DNA of 64,000 nucleotides from Sinimarinibacterium flocculans (GTDB taxonomy: Bacteria; Pseudomonadota; Gammaproteobacteria; Nevskiales; Nevskiaceae), in contig NZ_QICN01000002.1 of NCBI RefSeq assembly GCF_003201205.1, forward strand, positions 359,780 to 423,779, given 5' to 3'. Below are positions 56,803 through 64,000 of the stretch, piece by piece. Every line of letters begins with the position of its first letter. Position 1 is the first letter of the stretch. A model generated the notes under the pieces. The model saw nothing but the letters and a program-made list of their open reading frames with translations, made no database searches and was not told the DNA's origin. The translations under genes were made by a program, and so were the position numbers.

Positions 56803-59313
56803 CTACTTCTTCGATTCCTGCTCCAGCATGCCGGCCATGCCCTGCTTGGGCGCGGCGGCCTGGGTGGCGGCCGGGCGCGGGGGCATGCGCGGCATGCCGG
56901 GGAAGCCGATGGCGAACTGTTCTTCCATGGTCTTCATGTCGTCCTCGCTGTAGCCCATGGACGCCATGATTTCCTTGGTGTGTTCGCCGACGAGCAGCGG
57001 GCGGCCCTGGATCACGCCCGGGGTATCGGACAGCGAGAACAGCAGGCCGATCTGGTCGAGCTTGCCGACGACCGGGTGCGGATAGGACACGACCCACTTG
57101 TTCTTCTGCGCCACCGGATCGTCGTGCAGCTTGCGCGAGAACTCGGCATCGACGATCTCCACGGGCACGCCGGCGCCGTCGAGCGTCTTGAACGCCTCGC
57201 TGGCGCTCATCGTCTTGAGCTTGGCGCCGATCTGGCCGGCGTCGGTGACGCCCAGTGCCGACAGCAGTTGGTCCTGCTCGGCCTTCGCGCGCGCGGCCAC
57301 GCAGATCCAGGCGTCGCCGGTCTCGTAGAGGCGATGGAACGGTCCGTAGCCGAGCTGGTCGCCGCCGATGCGCGGACGCTCGAAGCCCTTGCCGTCCTTG
57401 GTCGCCACGGCGTAGCTGGTGTTGAGCAGCGCGGCGTTGATGATGGAGGTGTCGACGAACTGGCCTTCGCCGGTGCGGTCGCGGTGATAGATCGCCTGCA
57501 CGATCGAGGTTGCGGACAAAAAGCCGTTGCCGGTGTCGCCGAAGCTGGTGAAGCTCCACAGCGGGCGGCCGACCTCGCCGTTGTCGCCGGTGCGGCCCAT
57601 GCCGCCGTCCTCGAACTGGATGCCGGAGAGGCAGGCGCCGGTCTGGTCGTTGCCGGGCAGCGCCGCACGCGCGCCGCGCTCGAAGCCGCGCGAGTGCGCG
57701 TAGATCAGCTTCGGGTTGATCTTCTTGAGCGATTCGTAGTCGATCTTCAGTCGCTCGGCGGCGTCGTAGCGCATGTTGTGCTGGACGACATCGGCCTTGG
57801 CGACGAGATCGAGCAGGATTTTCTTGGCGCGTGGGTCTTTGAGGTTGAGGGTGATGCTCTTCTTGCCGCGGTTGGCCATGTAGGCGATGTGCACGCGGTG
57901 CCAGAACAGGTCGTACAGGCCGTTGATCTTGATGACCGTGGCGCCCAGGTCCGACAGCAGCTGCGTGCCGAAGGGTCCGGCGATGGCCAGGCCCAGGTCC
58001 AGCACCACGATGCCGTCGAGCGGCGCCTTGAGATCGCCCTTCTTCTGCGCGGCGGTGGCCGCCTTGGCTTCGGCGATGATCTTCGCCGCCTCGGCCTTGA
58101 TCTCGTCGGTGTTGGCGCCGGGCTTCACCGGCGGTGCGCCGGGCGCACCCTGGGTCACGCTCATGTTGTAGGCGTTGCCGACGGTGCGGATCGTGCCCAG
58201 TTCCGGATGCGTGGTTTCGGTGACGCAGCCGTCCTCGAGGAAGGCCGGGTCGGCGAGCGAGTCCTCAATGCTGCGCACCGGCTGCATCGTCATCTCGGCG
58301 GTCGCGGCGGCCTCGATCCAGTCCTTGACCGGGAACTTGGCGACCGCCTCGGCCAGCAGCGGTTGGTAGTGCGACATCACCAGGATTTCTTCCGGGCCGG
58401 TGCCGAAGCGGTCCGGATCGTTCTGCACGGTGAGGTCGGGTGAGGCATTGAGCGTGTCGCCGGCCGCGGCCTGCAGGATGAAGCGCGGGTTGGGCACCCA
58501 GTTGTGCAGCCAGTGTCCGTCCTTGGCCTGGAAGTGACCCTTGGACGACTTGCTGTTGAGAATCCAGGTGTCGAAGCCCGGCGAGTCCGGCTTCTCCGCG
58601 CGCTGCCAGACGCCGGCGGCGCCGGCGAGCGCGCCCTGCAGCAGCGAGGTTTCCACCCACTGCCCCTTGCCGGTGATCTCGCGCGCGCGCAGCGCGGCGG
58701 CGATGCCCAGCGAGGCGTTGAAGAAGGCGCCCAGGCTCGGCCACTGCGAGGCGACGAACAGCGGGCCGGGACGCGGCGCGCCCTGCACCTGGTCCTGCGG
58801 AATCTCCAGGTCCGGATACGGGTCGGGCAGGCCGCTGATGTGGTTGAGCGCGCCCTCGGGCCAGCCGCGCTGCTCGAACATCAGGCCGGTGCGCGCCTGC
58901 ACCAGCGCGTCAATGGCCGGCCGGTCGCTGTGCGGGTTGTCGCGGCCGTAGCCGGTGATCGAGCAGACGATCAGGCGCGGGTTGAGCTTCGACAGCGACG
59001 CGTAGTCGATGCCGAGCCGGGCCGCTTCGCCCGGCGCGTAGGACTCGACGAGGATGTCGGCCGTCTTCGCCAGCGCCAGCAGCACGTCCTTGTCCTCGGG
59101 CTGGGTCAGATCGAGAAACGCGCTGCGCTTGCCGCGCTGCCACACCGCGTAGCCGAGCTTATGCGGGCCGTCGAGCGTGCGGGCGGGGTCGCCGCCGGGC
59201 GGTTCGATCTTGATGACGTCGGCGCCGTTGTCGCCGAGCAACATCGCCGTCATCGGTCCGGCGATGCCGGACGTCAGGTCGAGCACTTTGAGGTTGTGGA
59301 GAACGCCTGCCAT
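56803..59313 (-). CDS. Tandem (two-domain) class III CoA transferase
   Basis: An 836-residue fusion of two CaiB/BaiF-type CoA-transferase units. Unit 1 (about 5-400) has LKVLDLTSGIAGPMTAMLLGDNGADVIKIE and the catalytic-region AIDALVQARTGLM with its aspartate. Unit 2 (about 415-790) repeats the plan with IVVLDLGLAIAGPFGTQLLSDLGATVIKI; its active-site region GNDQTGACLSG keeps an aspartate but loses the Gln-Ala pair. Normal enzymes are interlocked dimers of one unit, so this chain may form both halves by itself. The C-terminus is a proline/alanine-rich tail (PRMPPRPAATQAAAPKQG). It pairs with the metal-dependent hydrolase upstream. Confidence 0.9.
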   Translation of the reverse strand: MAGVLHNLKVLDLTSGIAGPMTAMLLGDNGADVIKIEPPGGDPARTLDGPHKLGYAVWQRGKRSAFLDLTQPEDKDVLLALAKTADILVESYAPGEAARLGIDYASLSKLNPRLIVCSITGYGRDNPHSDRPAIDALVQARTGLMFEQRGWPEGALNHISGLPDPYPDLEIPQDQVQGAPRPGPLFVASQWPSLGAFFNASLGIAAALRAREITGKGQWVETSLLQGALAGAAGVWQRAEKPDSPGFDTWILNSKSSKGHFQAKDGHWLHNWVPNPRFILQAAAGDTLNASPDLTVQNDPDRFGTGPEEILVMSHYQPLLAEAVAKFPVKDWIEAAATAEMTMQPVRSIEDSLADPAFLEDGCVTETTHPELGTIRTVGNAYNMSVTQGAPGAPPVKPGANTDEIKAEAAKIIAEAKAATAAQKKGDLKAPLDGIVVLDLGLAIAGPFGTQLLSDLGATVIKINGLYDLFWHRVHIAYMANRGKKSITLNLKDPRAKKILLDLVAKADVVQHNMRYDAAERLKIDYESLKKINPKLIYAHSRGFERGARAALPGNDQTGACLSGIQFEDGGMGRTGDNGEVGRPLWSFTSFGDTGNGFLSATSIVQAIYHRDRTGEGQFVDTSIINAALLNTSYAVATKDGKGFERPRIGGDQLGYGPFHRLYETGDAWICVAARAKAEQDQLLSALGVTDAGQIGAKLKTMSASEAFKTLDGAGVPVEIVDAEFSRKLHDDPVAQKNKWVVSYPHPVVGKLDQIGLLFSLSDTPGVIQGRPLLVGEHTKEIMASMGYSEDDMKTMEEQFAIGFPGMPRMPPRPAATQAAAPKQGMAGMLEQESKK

Positions 59314-59429
59314 GTCACACCTTCGGGAACGAATTCAAATGGAGTACAACGCCCGAGTCTAAGCCCGGGACGACGATGCAGTGCCGTCCTTTCGGACGAC
59401 ACGGCATCCAAGCACCGAAGCGCCGCCGC

Positions 59430-60530
59430 TCAGCCCAGCCCGAAGGTCTTCAGCGCGTTGCCGGACGTGATCTTCACGCGATCGGCCTCGGGGATGCCGG
59501 CTTCCTTGAACTGGCTGACCACCTGCTTGCGCGAGTTCGGCCAGCAGGTCGCCGGATGCGGGAAGTCGGTCGACCAGTACAGGCAGTCGGGGCCGAAGTA
59601 CTCGTAGCAGTCCTTGAGGCCGCGCGGCTCGTACATGAAGGTCGCGCCGCACTGCTGGCGGAAGGTCTCGCTCGGCGGGCGGTTCACGCCGGGGAAGGTG
59701 TAGTGCTGGTTCATGCGCGGATCGAGCAGCGCGTCGAAGAACCACGGCAGCCAACCCAGGCCCGGCTCGACGAAGAGCACGCGCATCTTCGGATACTTCT
59801 CCAGCGTGCCGGTGAGAATCCACATGCAGATGGTTTCGGCCAGCGGCGCCCACGGCAGTCCGGTGAAGATGCCCTTCTGCGGCGTCGGGTCGCGGCGAAA
59901 GACGTCCCACAGTTCCTTCTTCAGGTCCAGGTGGTTGAGGATCGTCAGGCCGGTTTCCTCGATGGTCTTCCACAGCGGCACGTAGCGCTCGTGGTAGAAG
60001 TCCGGCAGGCCCAGGTCCGACGGAAACGGCGTGAGCTGCACGCAACGCGCCTTGCGGTCGCGCGCCAGGCGCTCCACTTCCTTGACCGCGAAGTCGATGT
60101 CGTAGAGCGGCAACTGGTAGGCGCACATCAGGCGCACCGGATCGTGCGCGGCGAAGTCCGCCATGGCGTTGTTGTAGCCCTGGAAGACCTCCTTCCAGTC
60201 GTCGCCCATCAGTGCGGGGCTGACGATCTTGGCGCCGGCCAGCTCGGGAAAGATCACCTCGGCGTAGACGCCGTCGAGGTCCATGGCCTTGAGCTTGCCT
60301 TCCGGGTTGAAGTGCCCGGGGTCCTTGGACGCCTCCGGATCGACGAAGTCCTCCAGCTCCAGGTTCGGCTGGCCGCCGCGCAGCACCTCGGCCGCGTATT
60401 TCTCGGCCTTGCGGTTGGCGTCGTCCCAGACCGCATGCATCTCTTTGCGCAGGCGCTCCTTCACCCAGTCATCGGTGAAGTGCACGTGCGAATCCACCGA
60501 CACCAGCTTTTCGGTCGCCAGTTCGCTCAT
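59430..60530 (-). CDS. Metal-dependent amidohydrolase (ACMSD-like)
   Basis: A 366-residue TIM-barrel hydrolase of the amidohydrolase-2 family, starting at ATG 60530 (GGAGG eight bases upstream). SVDSHVHFTDD has the HxH metal pair His15/His17; LNHLDLKKELWD has a further histidine and WSTDFPHPATCWP the metal-binding aspartate. ACMSD and gamma-resorcylate decarboxylase share this scaffold, and related genes occur in sterol- and aromatic-degrading operons, so it could be a decarboxylase, hydratase or ring hydrolase. The CoA transferase follows on the same strand after 116 bases. Confidence 0.85.
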   Translation of the reverse strand: MSELATEKLVSVDSHVHFTDDWVKERLRKEMHAVWDDANRKAEKYAAEVLRGGQPNLELEDFVDPEASKDPGHFNPEGKLKAMDLDGVYAEVIFPELAGAKIVSPALMGDDWKEVFQGYNNAMADFAAHDPVRLMCAYQLPLYDIDFAVKEVERLARDRKARCVQLTPFPSDLGLPDFYHERYVPLWKTIEETGLTILNHLDLKKELWDVFRRDPTPQKGIFTGLPWAPLAETICMWILTGTLEKYPKMRVLFVEPGLGWLPWFFDALLDPRMNQHYTFPGVNRPPSETFRQQCGATFMYEPRGLKDCYEYFGPDCLYWSTDFPHPATCWPNSRKQVVSQFKEAGIPEADRVKITSGNALKTFGLG

Positions 60531-60651
60531 CGTCATGTCCTCCGTTTGCTCGCAGAGCGCCCGCTGTTGCCGACCGCCACGGGGCGTCCCGGGCAGGCGG
60601 CATGGGCATCCTGACCGCACGTTAGCCAGCGCCCGTCACCCCCCGCATGCT

Positions 60652-60669
60652 GCAAACGGGGTAGTTTGC
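60652..60669. promoter_or_regulatory. Inverted repeat upstream of the amidohydrolase operon
   Basis: GCAAAC and GTTTGC are complements around six bases (GGGGTA). The site lies 122 bases upstream of the hydrolase start at 60530 and 32 bases beyond the stop of the upstream membrane protein gene. It is A+T-rich for this region and could be a regulator site; no cognate regulator gene is nearby. Confidence 0.35.
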
Positions 60670-60700
60670 GAAAGGCTTTCCGGAATTTGCCCGGAATCCG

Positions 60701-61246
60701 CTAGGAACGGGCGCTCGCGACCGCCCGATCCGCCCTGAACCGCACGATCCATGGCAGCAAGCCCGCGGCATGCAGGGCGAGGTCCGCGGGCAGCCCGCCG
60801 GCCGTCAGTGCGTACAGGCCGAACACCTGGTGATCGAGCGCTGAAAGCAGCATCCAGGCCAGGGCAAAACCGGCTGCCACACGATGTCCGGACCGCTGCA
60901 TCGGCTGCACCGGCTCGCGGCGCAGCAAAGCCAGGGCCGCTGCGGCTGCGAGCACCGCCGCTCCGGCGAGCAGCACCGTCCGCAAGGTCCAGCGCGCAGC
61001 GACCCATGTCACCGGCACCGCCACCACCCCGGCCGGCGACCCGCACCAGCCGGTCGCATCGACATGCACGGCCATGTCGCCGGCGAGCAGCAGCATCACC
61101 GCGGTGACATACGCGAGCCCGCCCAGGCCTGCGCCCCACAGTACCCACGCCGCCGTGTGCCAGCGGACGCTGGCAGGCGTCGCCGCGGCGCCCGAACGCA
61201 GTCCCAGCCAGGCGAGCAGCAGTACGGGCATGGTGCAGCAGAGCAT
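60701..61246 (-). CDS. Multi-pass membrane protein of unknown function
   Basis: A 181-residue hydrophobic protein with about five membrane segments (residues 5-25, 34-56, 78-88 region, 90-108, 125-145). ATG at 61246 lies four bases after the TonB receptor stop (TGATCCGATG), so translation is probably coupled. A later start at 61231 is possible. Histidines occur in VRWHTAAW and DHQVFGLYAL but form no recognised motif. Its place behind a TonB receptor suggests an inner-membrane partner for uptake or energy coupling, without further support. Confidence 0.65.
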   Translation of the reverse strand: MLCCTMPVLLLAWLGLRSGAAATPASVRWHTAAWVLWGAGLGGLAYVTAVMLLLAGDMAVHVDATGWCGSPAGVVAVPVTWVAARWTLRTVLLAGAAVLAAAAALALLRREPVQPMQRSGHRVAAGFALAWMLLSALDHQVFGLYALTAGGLPADLALHAAGLLPWIVRFRADRAVASARS

Positions 61247-61250
61247 CGGA

Positions 61251-63707
61251 TCAGAACGCCCAGTTCAGCCGCAGGCCATAGGTTCGCGGCGGCGCCAGCG
61301 TACGGTTCACGCCCGTGTCGATCTGGAACACTCCGCCGGTGTAGAAGGTGTCGGCGAGGTTCTCGCCGAAGGCCATGACACGCAGCTGCCATGGATCGTA
61401 GTAGTAGCTGAGCCGCGCGCCGTAGATCTCGTAGCCTGCCTGGCGCGCCACCTCGCTGTTCTGGGCGGTGAAGAAGAACTCGTCGGAGTGGTAGACATCC
61501 CCGGAAAGCTCCAGCTCGCCGCGGCCGAGCAGCCACACCTTGGTCAGCGACGCCGATCCCGACCAGCGCGGTGCTCGCGGAATGCGATGCCCGGAAAAAT
61601 CCTGCCCGGTGAGCAGCAGGCCGGTCACGTCGCTGTAGCCGGTACCGTTGCTGTACTCGGTGAACCGCGCGTCGAGGTAGGCCGCTCCCAGCGTCATCAC
61701 CAGACCGTCGAACCACTGCGGGAACAGCACGACGGTGCTGTCGAAGTCGAAGCCGCGCACCTCCGACTCGTCGGCATTCTCGAAGTTGACACCGCCGCCG
61801 CCGAGCACGTTGGCGTACTGGATCTGGAAGTTTTCGAGCGTGTAGTGGAAGACGGCGGCGTCGAAGCTGACGAGCCCGTCGAGGAAGCGGGTCTTGACCC
61901 CCAGCTCGTAGGCGGTCAGGTCCTCCGGCTTCACGTAGTCCGGCCGGGCAAGGATCTTGATGGTGTTGTAGGTCGCGCTCTTCACTGCCTCCTGCCACGA
62001 CAGGAACAGCAGCGTCTCCTCACCCAGCGAGAACTCGAGCCCGACCTTGGGGCTGAAGCTGTGCTGCGTGTCGGACAGCAGGTTGCTGTCCGGATCGGCA
62101 GGGAACAGGGCGGGCGCGTCGCGGTTGCGCGTGAGCGTCTGGTAGGACTCGATGATGAAGCGCTCCTCCGACTGGTAGCGCGCGCCCAGCGTCATCCGCA
62201 GCCGGTCCGTGAAGCTCACGGTCATCTGCCCGAAGTAGGCCAGCGACCGCGCGCCGAGTTGGCCGTACTGGTTGATGCCGGGCCCTTGCCCGTCGCCGAG
62301 AACCGGCAGGTCGAGCAGTCCGGTGATGGGGCCGAGCAGCGGATTGGCGAGATTGAGCTTGATGCTCAGACCTTCCTTGTAGCCCTGGTCCGCCCGGAAG
62401 TAGTACATGCCGGCGATCCAGTTCAGCCAGCCGGCGCCCCAGGTGCCGTCGTTGGACAGCAGCTGCAGCTCGGCCGTCTGCACGTCGCCGAACAGGTCGC
62501 CGTCCACCGACAGCAGCGGCGTCGGCGAACCGTCGAGATCGTAGAACGCCGTGTTCTCGATGGACTGATCGGAGGTCAGCACGCGGATGTCGAGCCACGG
62601 CAGCGTCCATTCGGCGCGCCCGTAGAAGACCGTGTTCTCGACACCGTTGTCGACCGGTGCGCTGAGCTCGCCGTCGTATCCGGTCTGCGGCTGGATGAGG
62701 GCGCCGAGGAGCGGGCTCGGTGCGTAGTTGAGCTGGAACAGCGAGCCCGCTCCGTCCTGCTCCGAGCGCAGGGCCGCAAGCTCGATCTCCAGCGTATCCG
62801 TCGGCCGTATCGCCATCTTCACGCGCGCGCCCTTCGCGACGACGGGTTCGAGCGGCTGCCCGGCCGCGACGCCGTCCATGTAGAAGTCCTCGCGGTTGTG
62901 GTAGGCGGAGACGCTCATCGCCATGGACTCGCCCAACGGCAGATTCAGGTAGCCGCGGTTCTTGATGCTGTTGAAGGCACCGACGCTGCTCTGCACCGAA
63001 CCGGAGAACACCTCGAAATCCGGCGCCGGGGTGTGAATGCTGATGGCCCCGCCGACGGCGTTGCGGCCGAACAAGGTGCCCTGCGGCCCCTTGAGCACCT
63101 CGATGCGCTCGACGTTGCCGAAGTTCTGCGCAAGGCCCTGGCCGAACGGGAAGTAGATGTCGTCGATGTAGTAGGCGACGCTCGGGTCGCCGAGCAGGAA
63201 CACGTCCGAGCCGAGGCCGCGCAGATAGACGATCGCGAAACCGATGCTGTTGGAGAAGTTCAGCGCCGGCACGATCAGCGACAGCTTGGTCGGATCGTCC
63301 ACGCCCAGCGCATCCAGCTTGTCGCCGCTGAAGGCTTGGACGGAGATCGGCACGTCTCGCAGGTTTTCCTCGCGCTTCTGCGCGGTGACGACGATTTCCT
63401 CGACCAGGCGGTTCGTCGGCCGCTCGCGCACGACCGGGGGCGGTGGGTCCTCGGCCACGCGAATCACGTCCAGCTCGTCCGCCACCTCGACGTCCGCCGC
63501 CGGAGAATCCGGCGTGCCCAACGTGGTCTGCGGCGCGTCCGGTGCGTCACCTTTGCTGTCCCCGGCAGGCGCCTGCTGCGGCTCGCTGCCGAGCAGAAAG
63601 TCCAGATCATCCTGCGCCGACGCGGCGCCCGCGACGAGGATCAGTGCCAGAGAGACCAGCCCCGGCGAGAGGGCCCGTTCGTGACGCTTGCGCACACCCG
63701 CGTTCAT
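61251..63707 (-). CDS. TonB-dependent outer-membrane receptor
   Basis: An 818-residue receptor. The signal peptide ends in AGAASAQ. A proline- and aspartate-rich stretch (residues 35-100) leads to the TonB box/plug region EEIVVTAQKREENLRDVPISV and the plug core VYLRGLGSDVF, GDPSVAYYIDDIY and RIEVLKGPQGTLFGRNAVGG. The C-terminal barrel ends in LRLNWAF, with a terminal phenylalanine for BAM recognition. EEIVVTAQKREENLQDVP-type receptors are abundant in degraders of steroids, terpenes and sugars. The start overlaps the monooxygenase stop by four bases (ATGA). Confidence 0.94.
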   Translation of the reverse strand: MNAGVRKRHERALSPGLVSLALILVAGAASAQDDLDFLLGSEPQQAPAGDSKGDAPDAPQTTLGTPDSPAADVEVADELDVIRVAEDPPPPVVRERPTNRLVEEIVVTAQKREENLRDVPISVQAFSGDKLDALGVDDPTKLSLIVPALNFSNSIGFAIVYLRGLGSDVFLLGDPSVAYYIDDIYFPFGQGLAQNFGNVERIEVLKGPQGTLFGRNAVGGAISIHTPAPDFEVFSGSVQSSVGAFNSIKNRGYLNLPLGESMAMSVSAYHNREDFYMDGVAAGQPLEPVVAKGARVKMAIRPTDTLEIELAALRSEQDGAGSLFQLNYAPSPLLGALIQPQTGYDGELSAPVDNGVENTVFYGRAEWTLPWLDIRVLTSDQSIENTAFYDLDGSPTPLLSVDGDLFGDVQTAELQLLSNDGTWGAGWLNWIAGMYYFRADQGYKEGLSIKLNLANPLLGPITGLLDLPVLGDGQGPGINQYGQLGARSLAYFGQMTVSFTDRLRMTLGARYQSEERFIIESYQTLTRNRDAPALFPADPDSNLLSDTQHSFSPKVGLEFSLGEETLLFLSWQEAVKSATYNTIKILARPDYVKPEDLTAYELGVKTRFLDGLVSFDAAVFHYTLENFQIQYANVLGGGGVNFENADESEVRGFDFDSTVVLFPQWFDGLVMTLGAAYLDARFTEYSNGTGYSDVTGLLLTGQDFSGHRIPRAPRWSGSASLTKVWLLGRGELELSGDVYHSDEFFFTAQNSEVARQAGYEIYGARLSYYYDPWQLRVMAFGENLADTFYTGGVFQIDTGVNRTLAPPRTYGLRLNWAF

Positions 63708-64000
63708 TCCACCCGCTCCTGTGCCTGATCCCGGAAATGCGAGCGCTCGGTGCTGGCCTGCGCTGGCGTGAGTTCGTACTCGGCCAGGTCCGGCCGACGC
63801 ATGTCGCGGTAGAAGCGCGCCGGTGGATGCGCGTAGAGATTCGGGTCGCCCGAGGCATCGATGTACCAGCTTCGACAGCCGCCCGTCGCCCAGATGGTCC
63901 GGCGGACGGCCTGCGCCAGATCGGCGTTGTAGCGCTCGAACGACAGGCGCCGCGGCGATACCGCTGCGAGGCCGCGCCTGCGCATCGCGTCGAGCACCTG
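63704..64000 (-). CDS. Flavin-containing (Baeyer-Villiger-type) monooxygenase, C-terminal fragment
   Basis: The last 98 codons of a minus-strand gene that continues beyond the window. The visible end (GCRSWYIDASGDPNLYAHPP, then FYRDMRRPDLAEYEL) matches the conserved C-terminus of class B flavin monooxygenases of the Baeyer-Villiger type, where SWY-D-G precedes a proline and an arginine-rich helix. Such enzymes insert oxygen next to a ketone using NADPH. It shares four bases with the TonB receptor gene start, so oxygenase and receptor are translationally coupled. Confidence 0.7.
   Translation of the reverse strand, partial: QVLDAMRRRGLAAVSPRRLSFERYNADLAQAVRRTIWATGGCRSWYIDASGDPNLYAHPPARFYRDMRRPDLAEYELTPAQASTERSHFRDQAQERVE

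Noticed and set aside
61074-63728. An 884-codon plus-strand open frame opposite the TonB receptor
   Set aside because: Longer than the receptor but free of any domain; the receptor frame has plug, barrel and terminal phenylalanine.

Overview
The window is G+C-rich DNA (single 60-base lines in the core regions count to about 70-75 % G+C). It reads as chromosome of a Gram-negative gammaproteobacterium with a large catabolic repertoire. The evidence for that is a Kdo transferase and Kdo kinase (waaA, kdkA) among lipopolysaccharide glycosyltransferases, a gammaproteobacterial-type truD, rpoZ and YaeQ, a TonB receptor and lipoboxes. The gene mix (P450, KshA/DAF-36-like Rieske oxygenase, Ltp/DUF35 pair, KstD-like flavoprotein, DUF1329 proteins) resembles steroid- or terpenoid-degrading Nevskiales/Solimonadaceae. 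That placement is an inference, not a proof.

Layout. (1) 1-8.2 kb, minus strand: a TetR-headed operon encoding P450, rubredoxin, Rieske oxygenase, [2Fe-2S] ferredoxin, DUF1329 exported protein, SDR and aldehyde dehydrogenase, with a perfect palindrome just upstream of tetR. (2) 8.3-15.8 kb: a lipopolysaccharide core cluster on both strands (WaaE-like GT2, WaaP/InaA-like kinase, a second GT2, WaaA, KdkA, GT9, GT4, GT25). (3) 15.9-20 kb: an NnrU-family membrane protein and a large secreted M36 metallopeptidase with a GlyGly-CTERM-like tail. (4) 20-30.7 kb, minus strand: a run of eleven co-directional, closely packed genes for CoA-thioester catabolism (DUF1329, DUF35, Ltp-type thiolase, alpha/beta hydrolase, DUF3592, a 103-aa protein, acyl-CoA synthetase, SRPBCC, domain-permuted class III CoA transferase, amidohydrolase, small membrane protein). 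(5) 30.8-33.4 kb, plus strand: a second rubredoxin, then a Tat-exported KstD-like flavoprotein, a c-type cytochrome and an SRPBCC protein.

(6) 33.6-41 kb: mostly housekeeping or unassigned genes (SulP transporter, rpoZ, DUF374 acyltransferase, transglutaminase, a seven-repeat cysteine protein, YaeQ, truD, SDR). (7) 41-46.4 kb: small stress/regulatory units with two MerR regulators, each next to a MerR-type dyad, plus a divergent AraC / AhpD-like pair and an enoyl-CoA hydratase. (8) 46.4-49.8 kb: accessory genes including an N-terminally truncated DUF2938 gene and a lower-G+C gene of unknown function. (9) 49.9-53.8 kb: a PAS-GGDEF diguanylate cyclase and a DUF6351 lipoprotein. (10) 54.1-56.5 kb: a low-G+C two-gene island, ATPase plus DUF4435/TOPRIM, which looks like a PARIS anti-phage system. 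It abuts the remains of a frameshifted DUF1905 gene whose intact relative lies 7 kb away. (11) 56.8-64 kb, minus strand: a tandem class III CoA transferase and metal-dependent hydrolase, then a coupled flavin monooxygenase / TonB receptor / membrane protein operon.

Taken together, regions 1, 4, 5 and 11 look like parts of an uptake-and-degradation programme for a hydrophobic polycyclic substrate: TonB import, oxygenation by P450/Rieske/flavin monooxygenase, alcohol and aldehyde oxidation, CoA activation, and retro-aldol side-chain removal. The actual substrate cannot be read from sequence. No tRNA, rRNA, CRISPR array, transposase or integrase was seen.
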